NCBI GenBank assembly: GCA_016783885.1
Contig: JADHVR010000024.1
Coordinates: 1-47,369, forward strand
Direction of reading: 5' to 3'
From: Bacteroidales bacterium
GTDB lineage: Bacteria; Bacteroidota; Bacteroidia; Bacteroidales; JAADJA01
Length of the DNA: 47,369 bases
Part shown: positions 16,732 to 24,709 of the stretch, in pieces
Layout of the letters: each line of letters opens with the position of its first letter
Position numbering within the stretch: the stretch's first letter is position 1
The notes under the pieces: model-generated
Databases searched by the model: none
What the model was told of the DNA's origin: nothing
Seen by the model: the letters and a program-made list of their open reading frames with translations, nothing else
Made by a program: the position numbers and the translations under genes

Positions 16732-18003
16732 ATGTTGTTTATAGCAGACATATTTAAGGAATTAATCATTTTAACAAATGAAATGTCGCCTTATTTATTA
16801 CTGGGATTTTTGTTTGCAGGCATATTACATGTTTTTATCCGCAAAGAAAAAATAATCAAATATCTTGGGAAGAAAAATTTAAAATCAGTAATATATGCCT
16901 CTTTACTCGGAATACCTTTGCCACTGTGTTCTTGCGGTGTTATTCCAACTGGTGTATCCTTTTACAAGGATGGTGCTTCAAAGGGTGCTTCAATTTCATT
17001 TCTTATTTCCACACCACAAACTGGCATTGATTCCATAATGGTTACATATTCATTATTGGGTTTACCTTTTACGATAATTCGTCCTGCTGTGGCATTAATA
17101 ACCGGAATTTTTGGGGGACTAATAACTAATGCTGCTGATCAAAACAATTTGGAGAAAACTTCTGAAGCAGATTGTTGTTGTGAAGAAAAACCTGTTGAAA
17201 GAATAAACCCTTTTGTGTCAATGCTGAAATATGCTTTTATTGACTTTTTGCAGGACATCTCAAAATGGCTTGTTATTGGTTTGGTGATTGCAGCAATAAT
17301 TTCCGTGCTTATTCCTGATGATTTTTTCACTCAATATATTGGAAATGATTACATAAGTATGTTGATTGTTCTTATAGCTTCCATACCGATTTATGTTTGT
17401 GCTACCGGTTCGGTTCCAATAGCTGCTGTACTTATGCTAAAAGGACTTTCACCCGGAGCAGCATTAGTATTTCTAATGGCTGGTCCTGCAACAAACGCAG
17501 CTACTATAACAGTAATTGGAAAAGCTATTGGCAGAAAATCTTTGATATCTTATCTTATTTCAATAATCGTTGGGGCATTACTATTTGGGATACTGATTGA
17601 TAATTTTTTGCCCAGAGAATTGTTTTATTATAGTATTTCAATTTGTGAAGACAGTCATTCATCTCATATACTACCTCAATGGCTAAAAATTAGTTCAAGT
17701 ATTATTTTGTTGCTGTTAATAATTAACGGGATGATGAAAAAATATCTCTCTAACAGAAAAGCAGAGAACATAAATGAGTCCGAATCTCTAAAAACAAGCG
17801 GCATGAAAGAAATTACAATTACTGTAAAAGGAATGACCTGTAATCACTGTAAAGCAACTATTGAGAAGAATCTAAGCAATTTGAAAGGAATCTCCAAAGC
17901 AGAAGTTGACCTTGCAAAATCACAGGTTTTACTCACCGGCAATAATATTAACCTGGAAAAAATTAAATCAGTTATAGAAAGTCTTGGATATGAATACGTC
18001 TAA
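16732..18003 (+). CDS. SO_0444/ArsP-type metal permease fused to an HMA domain
   Basis: A 423-residue membrane protein of the DUF318/ArsP permease superfamily, closest by motif to SO_0444-type Cu/Zn efflux transporters. Signatures are LPLCSCGVIPTGVSFYKDGA and SISFLISTPQTGIDSI in the first half, a cysteine cluster in the central loop (DCCCEEK), and a second pseudo-symmetric half (IPIYVCATGSVPIAAVLMLK). Residues about 355-423 form a heavy-metal-associated domain with GMTCNHCKATIEKNL, which probably delivers or senses metal. About eight membrane helices are visible. It converges on the ferritin-like gene with a 4-bp stop overlap (18000-18003). Export of Cu or Zn is inferred from the family. Confidence 0.8.
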   Translation: MLFIADIFKELIILTNEMSPYLLLGFLFAGILHVFIRKEKIIKYLGKKNLKSVIYASLLGIPLPLCSCGVIPTGVSFYKDGASKGASISFLISTPQTGIDSIMVTYSLLGLPFTIIRPAVALITGIFGGLITNAADQNNLEKTSEADCCCEEKPVERINPFVSMLKYAFIDFLQDISKWLVIGLVIAAIISVLIPDDFFTQYIGNDYISMLIVLIASIPIYVCATGSVPIAAVLMLKGLSPGAALVFLMAGPATNAATITVIGKAIGRKSLISYLISIIVGALLFGILIDNFLPRELFYYSISICEDSHSSHILPQWLKISSSIILLLLIINGMMKKYLSNRKAENINESESLKTSGMKEITITVKGMTCNHCKATIEKNLSNLKGISKAEVDLAKSQVLLTGNNINLEKIKSVIESLGYEYV

Positions 18004-18455
18004 TTTTCTTTCAAAACATAATCATCATATTCAATCTCAAAACGAAGTTTATGTTTTGCTTCTTCCTGGGCTAATGATAAGAATATATCACGTAATTTAT
18101 TATTCGGAGCAATTTTAGCCAAATCGTAATATAATTTAAAAGCGGCTTTTTCTTTGTTCATTGCCACAACCAAAAAATCCTGATAAGTCATTTCCGGCTT
18201 TGCTTCGGACTCAACCAAATAATCAGCAATTTTCAAATCAGTAACTTTTTCTTCCTTAAATTCAAATAATTGCTTTTCTTTGATATTGGTAAGGCGGGCT
18301 TTGTGTCCCATTTCCTCCTTGGCAAATTGAAGGAACACTTTTTTCATTGCTTCATTTTTAGCTTGCTCAGATAATTTTGTATAAAAATCAACTGCTTCCT
18401 GCTCCGAAGCAATTGCAAAATCCAGAATGTCGTTTATTGATTTGAATTCTTCCAT
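18000..18455 (-). CDS. Ferritin-like diiron protein (rubrerythrin family, no rubredoxin domain)
   Basis: A 151-residue four-helix-bundle protein with paired iron-binding motifs: a glutamate in AIASEQEAVDFY followed by KEEMGHKARL, and a glutamate in MNKEKAAFKLYY followed by QEEAKHKLRFE. This E...ExxH duplication is the diiron site of rubrerythrin-type proteins. The C-terminal rubredoxin domain is absent, so any peroxidase activity would need an external donor such as the rubredoxin encoded nearby. It is the last gene of the oxygen-defence island and lies 87 bp after the flavodiiron protein. Confidence 0.78.
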   Translation of the reverse strand: MEEFKSINDILDFAIASEQEAVDFYTKLSEQAKNEAMKKVFLQFAKEEMGHKARLTNIKEKQLFEFKEEKVTDLKIADYLVESEAKPEMTYQDFLVVAMNKEKAAFKLYYDLAKIAPNNKLRDIFLSLAQEEAKHKLRFEIEYDDYVLKEN

Positions 18456-18542
18456 GTTTAAAATATTTTTAAAAGGTTTATTAATTGTATCGTTATTTAT
18501 AAATTGAATACTTATTTATATTTTGTTTTAGCCTTAGCCTTT

Positions 18543-19703
18543 TTAAACTTTTGCTCTCAAATCAGCTCGTATATTTTCCAAATCTTCTTCATCAGGAATA
18601 TATTTAACTTTATACGTGCCGACAATATCAAAGCCAGATGATTTTAAATATTCGGTAATTTTCGGAATGCTTTGGTCTCCCCAGCCATAAGAACCAAAGG
18701 CAATTGCTTTCCTGCTTTTTGGAGATAGGCCATTCAGATAAGTTAAAAATGCTGCAACACCAGGCAAGATGTTTCTATTTAAAGTTGGTGAGCCAACACA
18801 AATATATTCGGCAGTTAAAATTTCTGTCATAATATCAGAGATATGATTATGTTGCAAATTTAAAATCGGAGCATTGTAATTTTTTTCTTCAAAAGTTTCC
18901 TGAATTGCATAAGCCATTTTCTCAGTTGATTTCCACATTGTATCATAAATAACAATCGCTTTTTTCTCAGTTTGATTTGAAGACCATTTTTTATATTCTT
19001 CGATTATTTCGCTTAGATGTTTTCTCCAGATAATTCCATGACTCGGGGCAATTATTTTAATATTTAGTCCTGATGCATCAATCAATGCTTTTTGCACCTG
19101 CTTTGAATAAGGTAATACAATATTTGCATAATATTTCCGTGCTTCATGCATAATAATATCAAAAGGGTATTCGTCATCAAACCGTGCTGTTGATGCAAGG
19201 TGCTGCCCAAATGCATCGTTTGAAAACAGAATATTTTCATCAGGCATAAAAGTCAGCATATTATCGGGCCAATGAACCATTGGAGTTAGAACAAATTGCA
19301 AACTTCTTTTTCCCAAGTTAATTGAATCACCGGAATTAACTATCTTGAAATTCCAGTCTTTTTTGTAATGGGCTTTTAATCCTTTTTCACCGGCAGGGCA
19401 AGTTATTATAGTTGTGTTAGGTGCAATTTCCATAAGTTCGGGCAAAGCACCCGAATGGTCCATTTCAACATGATTTGATACAACATAATCAATTTTTGAA
19501 GGGTCAATAACATCGGAAATTCTTTTAAACATTTCTTTTGAAAAATGGGCTTTCACAGTATCAATGAGTGTTATCTTTTCATCAATAATCAGGTATGCAT
19601 TATATGTCGAACCTCTTTGGGTAAGATAGCCGTGGAAGTTTCGTAAATCCCAGTCAATTGCTCCTACCCAGTAAATTCCTTCTTTTATTTTTTTAGCTTT
19701 CAT
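18543..19703 (-). CDS. Flavodiiron protein (O2/NO reductase)
   Basis: A 386-residue protein with an N-terminal metallo-beta-lactamase-like diiron domain (ligand pattern HxExDH in SNHVEMDHSG, then MVHWPDNM and SNDAFGQH) and a C-terminal flavodoxin domain from about residue 250 (AIVIYDTMWKSTEKMA, FGSYGWGDQS). Class A flavodiiron proteins reduce O2 to water, or NO to N2O, with electrons from rubredoxin. The rubredoxin gene lies 390 bp upstream on the same strand, which fits. A perfect 16-bp palindrome lies in the leader at 19746-19761. Length and motifs are typical and no defect is seen. Confidence 0.92.
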   Translation of the reverse strand: MKAKKIKEGIYWVGAIDWDLRNFHGYLTQRGSTYNAYLIIDEKITLIDTVKAHFSKEMFKRISDVIDPSKIDYVVSNHVEMDHSGALPELMEIAPNTTIITCPAGEKGLKAHYKKDWNFKIVNSGDSINLGKRSLQFVLTPMVHWPDNMLTFMPDENILFSNDAFGQHLASTARFDDEYPFDIIMHEARKYYANIVLPYSKQVQKALIDASGLNIKIIAPSHGIIWRKHLSEIIEEYKKWSSNQTEKKAIVIYDTMWKSTEKMAYAIQETFEEKNYNAPILNLQHNHISDIMTEILTAEYICVGSPTLNRNILPGVAAFLTYLNGLSPKSRKAIAFGSYGWGDQSIPKITEYLKSSGFDIVGTYKVKYIPDEEDLENIRADLRAKV

Positions 19704-19745
19704 TTATTTGTTTTTATTGTTAATTTAGTATCCATATCCATTTAA

Positions 19746-19761
19746 TTTTGTACGTACAAAA
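19746..19761. promoter_or_regulatory. 16-bp perfect palindrome upstream of the flavodiiron gene
   Basis: TTTTGTACGTACAAAA lies 43 bp before the flavodiiron start. On the minus strand it overlaps a -7-like element (TATTTTTTG), with a possible -33 TTG about 18 nt upstream. This is the position expected of a repressor operator. The TTGT...ACAA ends resemble sites of Crp/Fnr-family regulators such as HcpR, but the regulator is unknown. Confidence 0.5.
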
Positions 19762-19955
19762 AATATAGATATTATACACTTCACAACTTTTGTTAAAGTT
19801 TTTCACTTATCCAACAACCCTTTCTATACTGGTAAAATCATTATCGTTTTAGCGAAAATAAACTATTTATTTTGAATAAACACAGAACTCAAGAAAATAT
19901 CAGTCTTATAAATTATAAATCACAGTATAAGTTAAATATTTTCAGAAATATTGTT

Positions 19956-19973
19956 ATCCCGAAACTTCGGGAT
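19956..19973. repeat. Dispersed palindrome ATCCCGAA-AC-TTCGGGAT
   Basis: Eight-base arms around a 2-nt centre. A second copy (TCCCGAA-GT-TTCGGGA) lies at 32527-32542. It has no T-run and sits in a non-coding gap, so it is more likely a dispersed short repeat than a terminator. Confidence 0.55.
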
Positions 19974-20002
19974 GGCTAAATTGTTAAATGGCTAATTAAA
20001 TC

Positions 20003-20083
20003 AGACCTACGAGGTTTATCTTAGTTAATTTCGTAAAAACCAACAAACTGGCAATCTTTATATAAATAACACCTCGTAGGTCT
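20003..20083. repeat. 13-bp perfect inverted repeat with 55-nt loop
   Basis: AGACCTACGAGGT at 20003-20015 and ACCTCGTAGGTCT at 20071-20083 enclose AT-rich DNA, 8 bp after the rubredoxin stop. It could be a tiny non-autonomous element or a 3' stem of the rubredoxin mRNA. Confidence 0.55.
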
Positions 20084-20090
20084 TGCTCTG

Positions 20091-20252
20091 CTAATCTTCC
20101 GGTACGAAATCATCTTTTCCAACTCCGCAAACCGGACAAACCCAGTCATCAGGAATATCTTCAAAGGCGGTTCCGGGAGCTATTTCTCCATCAGGGTCGC
20201 CAACTTCAGGGTCATATATATACCCACAAACTTCACAAACATACTTTTTCAT
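20091..20252 (-). CDS. Rubredoxin
   Basis: A 53-residue rubredoxin beginning [20 protein letters not shown]. The iron is held by two Cys pairs (CEVCGY and [11 protein letters not shown]), with the standard acidic end. It is a one-electron carrier in the cytoplasm. Its likely partners are encoded next door: the flavodiiron protein downstream, and the superoxide reductase, rubrerythrin and ferritin-like proteins elsewhere in the island. It follows the CydX-like micro-gene by 17 nt, so it is probably transcribed with cydAB. Confidence 0.93.
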   Translation of the reverse strand: MKKYVCEVCGYIYDPEVGDPDGEIAPGTAFEDIPDDWVCPVCGVGKDDFVPED

Positions 20253-20269
20253 AATATTTAAGTTTTAAG

Positions 20270-20383
20270 TTAATTACTATATTTTTTTTCAACCTTGTTT
20301 AATACATATTTTACTAACCGGAAAGAAATATAAATCAGCACCGGCCAACTGATAAACCATAAAATTGCTCCAAAATAACTCAT
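20270..20383 (-). CDS. CydX-like single-helix membrane peptide downstream of cydB
   Basis: A 37-residue peptide, MSYFGAILWFISWPVLIYIS continuing FRLVKYVLNKVEKKYSN: one hydrophobic helix then a basic cytoplasmic-looking end. It starts 95 bp after cydB and ends 17 bp before rubredoxin on the same strand. Small subunits of bd oxidases (CydX in E. coli, 37 residues, and CydS in Geobacillus) are of this size and are encoded next to cydB, so a role as an accessory bd subunit is inferred from size, topology and position. There is no clear sequence identity to E. coli CydX, so the functional call is tentative; that it is a gene is fairly likely. Confidence 0.6.
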   Translation of the reverse strand: MSYFGAILWFISWPVLIYISFRLVKYVLNKVEKKYSN

Positions 20384-20439
20384 GTTCTTTAATTTTTTAG
20401 TTTAATACATTCTTATTAATTCTATCGTTATTCGGCTCG

Positions 20440-20478
20440 TTGTCATTCAACCATCTAACCATTTAACAATTTAACAAT
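20440..20478. repeat. Short tandem repeat after the cydB stop
   Basis: One GTCATTCAACC unit followed by about four 8-nt ATTTAAC[CA]-type units, abutting the cydB stop. It is a small relative of the larger arrays at 30981-31105, 31763-31890 and 32510-32588. Confidence 0.5.
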
Positions 20479-21633
20479 TTAATATTTCATCTCATCCGTT
20501 TCAATATCCTTTTCATCAATTCTTTTCTTATTAATTGATTTCCAGGCATACCAGATATATGCAATTACAAAAGGAACTAATATCGAAACATAGCTCATAG
20601 CAGTTAAAGTATATTTACTTGACGAGCTGTTTTCGATGGTTAACGAACTTTGTAAGTCGTAAGTTGAGGGATAATAAGCCGTATTATTAAATCCTGCTAA
20701 CATTAACACAGAGAATACTGTCAGAATGGTTCCGATTCCGGAATACCAAATTCCTTTTCTGCTTTCTTTGAACAAAGTCAGGAAAATCCCCGTTAATACT
20801 CCTACAACCCCGATAAGGAACATTATTAAAACCAAAGGCATTTGCACCAGGTTATGCAAGTATTTGAATTTCTCCATTGAAACGATCTTAGTTACGGGAT
20901 CAACTGCGAAACCTTGCCGTGTAATAAGTAAAACAACAAATAATAAAAAGAAAACAAGGAACGGGAAAACACAAACCTTTAACACGTTTTTTGATTTTAA
21001 AATAATATTTTCATTTTCAATAGAATTAATAAAATACATCAAAGCTAAAATCCTTGCAAGGAAAAATATTGTCAGTCCCAGTGAAAGATTTGTGATATTA
21101 AAAACTGCTTCCAATCCGCGATAAGGTGTTTCCCATCTTGAAATAACAGGGTCGCTAACATCTGTTATTCTTAATTTATCAATGGAAAACTCAGAACCGG
21201 TGAAGAATGTTCCAACTGCTGTTCCAATTAATATTGTTGCCAGTATTCCATTGATAAGTAAAAAAGCATCAAAGGTTTTTTGTCCGAGAAAATTATTTGC
21301 CTTGGAGCTATATTCATAAGATACCGCCTGAATGATAAAGCTGAACAATATTATTATCCAAACCCAGTATGCGCCCCCGAAACTTGTTGAATAAAATAAC
21401 GGGAATGAAGCGAAAAATGCTCCTCCGAAAGTTACAAGTATGGTAAATGTCAGATCCCATTTTCTGCCAATTGAGTTTATCAGTAATGAGCGTTCAATCC
21501 TGGTTTTGCCGATTTGGTTAATCAATGTCTGTCCTCCCTGAACAAACATCATGAAAACCAGTATTGATGCTAAAAGTGAAATAATAACCCACCAGTATTG
21601 CTGTAATGCGAGATATGATAAATTTTCAAACAT
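20479..21633 (-). CDS. cydB: Cytochrome bd oxidase subunit II
   Basis: A 384-residue polytopic membrane protein with eight to nine visible helices, directly after cydA (2-nt gap). It matches the Bacteroidota CydB pattern: an aromatic start (LALQQYWWVIISLLASILVF), the QGGQTLINQIGKT loop, and a W-Y-A-W-K-S C-terminus. It pairs with CydA to form the quinol:O2 oxidoreductase; in this family subunit II carries no haem itself and stabilises the complex. In an anaerobe this oxidase mainly scavenges O2 and adds some proton motive force. Confidence 0.9.
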   Translation of the reverse strand: MFENLSYLALQQYWWVIISLLASILVFMMFVQGGQTLINQIGKTRIERSLLINSIGRKWDLTFTILVTFGGAFFASFPLFYSTSFGGAYWVWIIILFSFIIQAVSYEYSSKANNFLGQKTFDAFLLINGILATILIGTAVGTFFTGSEFSIDKLRITDVSDPVISRWETPYRGLEAVFNITNLSLGLTIFFLARILALMYFINSIENENIILKSKNVLKVCVFPFLVFFLLFVVLLITRQGFAVDPVTKIVSMEKFKYLHNLVQMPLVLIMFLIGVVGVLTGIFLTLFKESRKGIWYSGIGTILTVFSVLMLAGFNNTAYYPSTYDLQSSLTIENSSSSKYTLTAMSYVSILVPFVIAYIWYAWKSINKKRIDEKDIETDEMKY

Positions 21634-21635
21634 GA

Positions 21636-23174
21636 TTAACTCCTTTCTTCTTTAGGTCCTAATTTGATTTGATGTAGCATGATTTTTATCTCGGCTATCA
21701 GCAGGATTGTAAACAAGGCTGCAAATAACCAGAATGTGAGCACAACAGTACCTGTATTCAGATGTGAAGTTGACATCCATGTAGGTAAGATATCCTGCAT
21801 AGTCCAGGGCTGCCTGCCTACCTCAGCAACAACCCAGCCTAATTCCGAAGCAATATATCCCAATGCTATCGACCACATTGCCAGTTTAAGAAAACCTTTT
21901 TTCACAGCTATTTTGTCTTTCAAAGTATATACAAGAGCAAGGATAAAGAAAACAATGAAATAAAATCCTAATCCAACCATAATGTGAAAGCTGTAAAAGG
22001 TTATTCCCACGGGTGGAATCGAACTTTCTTTATCAGGTAAAAAGCCATATCCAATATCTTTATAATTATCTTCAAGTAATTTTAAGCTCTCATCAGCGGC
22101 TTTACTGTCATTGGCATCTTTAGCTTTTTTATAGTTTGCTAATGAAACAACTGCAATCTTACCTTTTTCCATTCTTTCTTCAGTTGACCTGATACCGTGT
22201 TTCTCATTTCCATTAATCAAATCATTAATTCCGGGGACAAAACCATTTATTTCTCTCGTGCTTAAATATGATAGTAATTTAGGTATTTTAACAGCAAAAA
22301 CATATTCATCTTTATCATCGCCAACTTTTTTGCCGGGTTTGAGCATTCCGACAGCAACAAGTCCTGCGCCTTCTTCACCATCATATAAACCTTCCATAGC
22401 GGCTAATTTCATCGGTTGCGTTTGGGCAACATCATGAGCAGAGCCATCGCCTGTAATAACGAGGAAAAGTGAAGACAGCAAACCGAACACAGCGCCTATC
22501 ACAATACTTTTCTTCGCGAAGATAATATGACGATTTTTTAACAAAAACCACGCACTCACTCCAATCACAAATAATGAACCTATTACATAAGCATTTGTTA
22601 AAACATGTAAAAATTTATGAACTGCAGTAGGCGAAAGCAAGACTTCCCAGAAATTTTCCATTTCATTTCTTGCTGTATCGGGATTAAAACGCATACCTAC
22701 AGGATTCTGCATCCATGCATTAGCAACCAGTATCCATAATGCAGAGATATTGGAGCCAAAAGCTACGAGCCATGAAGAAAGCATGTGGAATTTTTTGCTA
22801 ACCCTGTTCCACCCGAAAAACATTACTGCAATAAAAGTGGACTCGAGAAAGAAAGCCATAATTGCCTCAATGGCAAGAGGGGCGCCAAATATATCGCCCA
22901 TAAACCACGAATAGTTTGACCAGTTAGTGCCAAACTCAAATTCAAGAATAATTCCGGTTGCTATTCCAATTGCGAAGTTTATACCAAAAAGTTTCATCCA
23001 GAACTTCGTCATGTTCTTCCATTCTTCTTTTCCTGTTTTATAATATATCGTGTGCATAAATGCAACAATGAACGACAAACCAAGAGTAAGCGGAACGAAA
23101 AACCAGTGATAAATAGCAGTTAGGGCAAATTGCGCCCTCGACCAATCAACTAATGTAAAGTCAATTTCATTCAT
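21636..23174 (-). CDS. cydA: Cytochrome bd oxidase subunit I
   Basis: A 512-residue catalytic subunit of quinol:O2 oxidoreductase bd. Axial haem ligand candidates are visible: His23 in IYHWFFVPLTLG, a histidine in HKFLHVLTNAYVIG, and the methionine in FHIMVGLGFY. The GRQPW signature (VGRQPWTMQDILPT) and the quinol-loop start (GDGSAHDVAQTQPMKLAAME) are present. A hydrophilic insert of about 60 residues (about 310-370) corresponds to the Q-loop region. The start overlaps the DUF4492 gene by 8 nt, and cydB follows after 2 nt, so these three form one operon. Confidence 0.93.
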   Translation of the reverse strand: MNEIDFTLVDWSRAQFALTAIYHWFFVPLTLGLSFIVAFMHTIYYKTGKEEWKNMTKFWMKLFGINFAIGIATGIILEFEFGTNWSNYSWFMGDIFGAPLAIEAIMAFFLESTFIAVMFFGWNRVSKKFHMLSSWLVAFGSNISALWILVANAWMQNPVGMRFNPDTARNEMENFWEVLLSPTAVHKFLHVLTNAYVIGSLFVIGVSAWFLLKNRHIIFAKKSIVIGAVFGLLSSLFLVITGDGSAHDVAQTQPMKLAAMEGLYDGEEGAGLVAVGMLKPGKKVGDDKDEYVFAVKIPKLLSYLSTREINGFVPGINDLINGNEKHGIRSTEERMEKGKIAVVSLANYKKAKDANDSKAADESLKLLEDNYKDIGYGFLPDKESSIPPVGITFYSFHIMVGLGFYFIVFFILALVYTLKDKIAVKKGFLKLAMWSIALGYIASELGWVVAEVGRQPWTMQDILPTWMSTSHLNTGTVVLTFWLFAALFTILLIAEIKIMLHQIKLGPKEERS

Positions 23175-23394
23175 TTCCCTGATTTTTGTTAGTTAATACA
23201 TTGATTATATGATCGCTTTTCTCCTCATCTGAGGAAAAATTTGTGTTTAAAAAATTAGGAAAGAAAAATAATTTCAGGATGGCAAACATTATAAAAATCT
23301 TTATCAGGATTATTAACCAAAGTCTTTTGCTTAGCTTACTCTGATTTTTAAATCCATCAACATAAAGAAATATAAAGCGTTTTAAAAAGTTCAT
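23167..23394 (-). CDS. DUF4492 small membrane protein
   Basis: A 75-residue protein with a basic N-terminus (MNFLKRFIFLYVDGFKNQSK) and one membrane helix (LWLIILIKIFIMFAILKLFF), then a short polar tail. Proteins of the DUF4492 family precede cydA in many Bacteroidota and are thought to aid bd-oxidase assembly or stability; no biochemical role is known to me. It overlaps cydA by 8 nt and opens the cyd operon. Confidence 0.82.
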   Translation of the reverse strand: MNFLKRFIFLYVDGFKNQSKLSKRLWLIILIKIFIMFAILKLFFFPNFLNTNFSSDEEKSDHIINVLTNKNQGNE

Positions 23395-23484
23395 TGTAAT
23401 TAATTTTTTGTTTGTCAGTTATGAAGCCTATATTATTTTTAGTTGTTCGTTAAGTAATTTGGTATCTTATGGTTAGTCGATTTC

Positions 23485-23498
23485 CGAAACGAGTTTCG
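23485..23498. promoter_or_regulatory. Dyad CGAAAC-GA-GTTTCG upstream of the cyd operon
   Basis: A perfect 6-bp inverted repeat with a 2-nt spacer about 90 bp before DUF4492-cydAB and 16 bp after the NimA-like stop. It could be an operator for the cyd operon. There is no T-run, so a terminator is less likely. Confidence 0.35.
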
Positions 23499-23513
23499 TA
23501 ATCCCCAATTATA

Positions 23514-23990
23514 CTAAATGTATTCAAACTTCCTTCCTGTCATCCTGTCAATTTTAATCCTGATTATATTTATATTGTTGACAGATGGTTTTGAAAATTC
23601 AAATTTCCTGTCGGAATAATTTGACATAAAGATTTTCAAACCTTCAACCTTTTCATCAAAATTTTCAACTATCTCAGCTTTTCCGAATGCTAAAACACTT
23701 TTGTAACGCCATCTCCAGGAACAAGCAATATGTTCATCCCTGAAAAATAATTCATGGTCAGCGTCAAATTCCACACAAACATTATTATTCTTTTTAAGAA
23801 TATCGAGTTTCCTTCCTGCCAGTGCTGAGTGCAAATATATTGTGCCGTCTTTGTATCCGAAATTGAATGCCAATACATAGGGTATATTTCCATCTACCAT
23901 ACCTATATGACAAATTTTTGACTTCTTGATAATTTCTTCAAGCTCTTTAGGCTTTGTAATATCTTTGATTGCTCTATCTCTTTTGTACAT
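23514..23990 (-). CDS. Pyridoxamine 5'-phosphate oxidase-fold flavoprotein (NimA-like)
   Basis: A 158-residue split-barrel protein of the PNPOx-like superfamily. Motifs are SKICHIGMVDGNIPYVLAFN, the FMN-contacting IYLHSALAGRKLDILKKNN, and CSWRWRYKSVLAFGKAEIV. The closest named relatives are the 5-nitroimidazole-resistance (Nim) and general FMN-binding proteins. It follows the DNA glycosylase by 8 nt. A role in flavin-dependent reduction is inferred; there is nothing here to show drug resistance. Confidence 0.78.
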   Translation of the reverse strand: MYKRDRAIKDITKPKELEEIIKKSKICHIGMVDGNIPYVLAFNFGYKDGTIYLHSALAGRKLDILKKNNNVCVEFDADHELFFRDEHIACSWRWRYKSVLAFGKAEIVENFDEKVEGLKIFMSNYSDRKFEFSKPSVNNINIIRIKIDRMTGRKFEYI

Positions 23991-23998
23991 AAAATATT

Positions 23999-24634
23999 TT
24001 ATTTAAAAATTTCTCCTGTTTCTTTATACCAAAAAACAAAATCAAGAAACTCTAAAGAGATATTTATTTCTCTTGAAAAATCTTTCATTTTGTTTTCAAT
24101 CCGAATATATTTACCAAATGTCAGGGATTTTGGTATTTCGTTTATAACATTATAAATCTTCAGATTTTTTAAAATATGCCTGTCAAGGATTGCTATATTT
24201 TCAACAAACCCGATGTTTCTTAAATAATGGCTCGCTTCTTTAAAGCCAATTCCTTTTACATTTTTTACCAGCCATTTTCTTTTCTCAAAAACGTCTCCGG
24301 CATCGTTCAATAAATTTCTTATTTTAAATCCATCAGAATTTGCAAAAAGATTTCTCGCATCAATTATATATCTTGCTTTATTATTCTTAAACCTTACAAT
24401 ATTTAATTCATTTGAAATTTTTTCACTTGTTGCGTTGAATAATATTCCTGATTCATTCAAAGAAGTAACTGCTTTCCATGCATTTTTTGCTTTTGATTGC
24501 GGGGTTAGAATGCAAAAAATTAATTCCTGAAATAATCTTTTTTCATCAGCTTCTTTCCATATTAATTTGAATTCGTTAATACGGTTGTTAACATCAACTT
24601 TTATATTTTTTAATATGTCGGGCAATTCGTTCAT
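23999..24634 (-). CDS. N-glycosylase/DNA lyase, Ogg2-type 8-oxoguanine glycosylase
   Basis: A 211-residue helix-hairpin-helix DNA repair enzyme. The HhH and catalytic segment is plain: VKGIGFKEASHYLRNIGF carries the Schiff-base lysine, and AILDRHILKNL carries the activating aspartate about 19 residues later, as in archaeal-type Ogg2. The start LFQELIFCILTPQSKAKNAW is also typical. The enzyme removes 8-oxoguanine and nicks the abasic site. Its place inside an oxygen-defence island, co-directional with the NimA-like gene, makes functional sense. Confidence 0.85.
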   Translation of the reverse strand: MNELPDILKNIKVDVNNRINEFKLIWKEADEKRLFQELIFCILTPQSKAKNAWKAVTSLNESGILFNATSEKISNELNIVRFKNNKARYIIDARNLFANSDGFKIRNLLNDAGDVFEKRKWLVKNVKGIGFKEASHYLRNIGFVENIAILDRHILKNLKIYNVINEIPKSLTFGKYIRIENKMKDFSREINISLEFLDFVFWYKETGEIFK

Positions 24635-24709
24635 TTATGTTGAAATAATAAAACATAACATCAAAATCAGGAACTAATATTCATCAAATATTTGTTGAGC
24701 ATGATCTTT

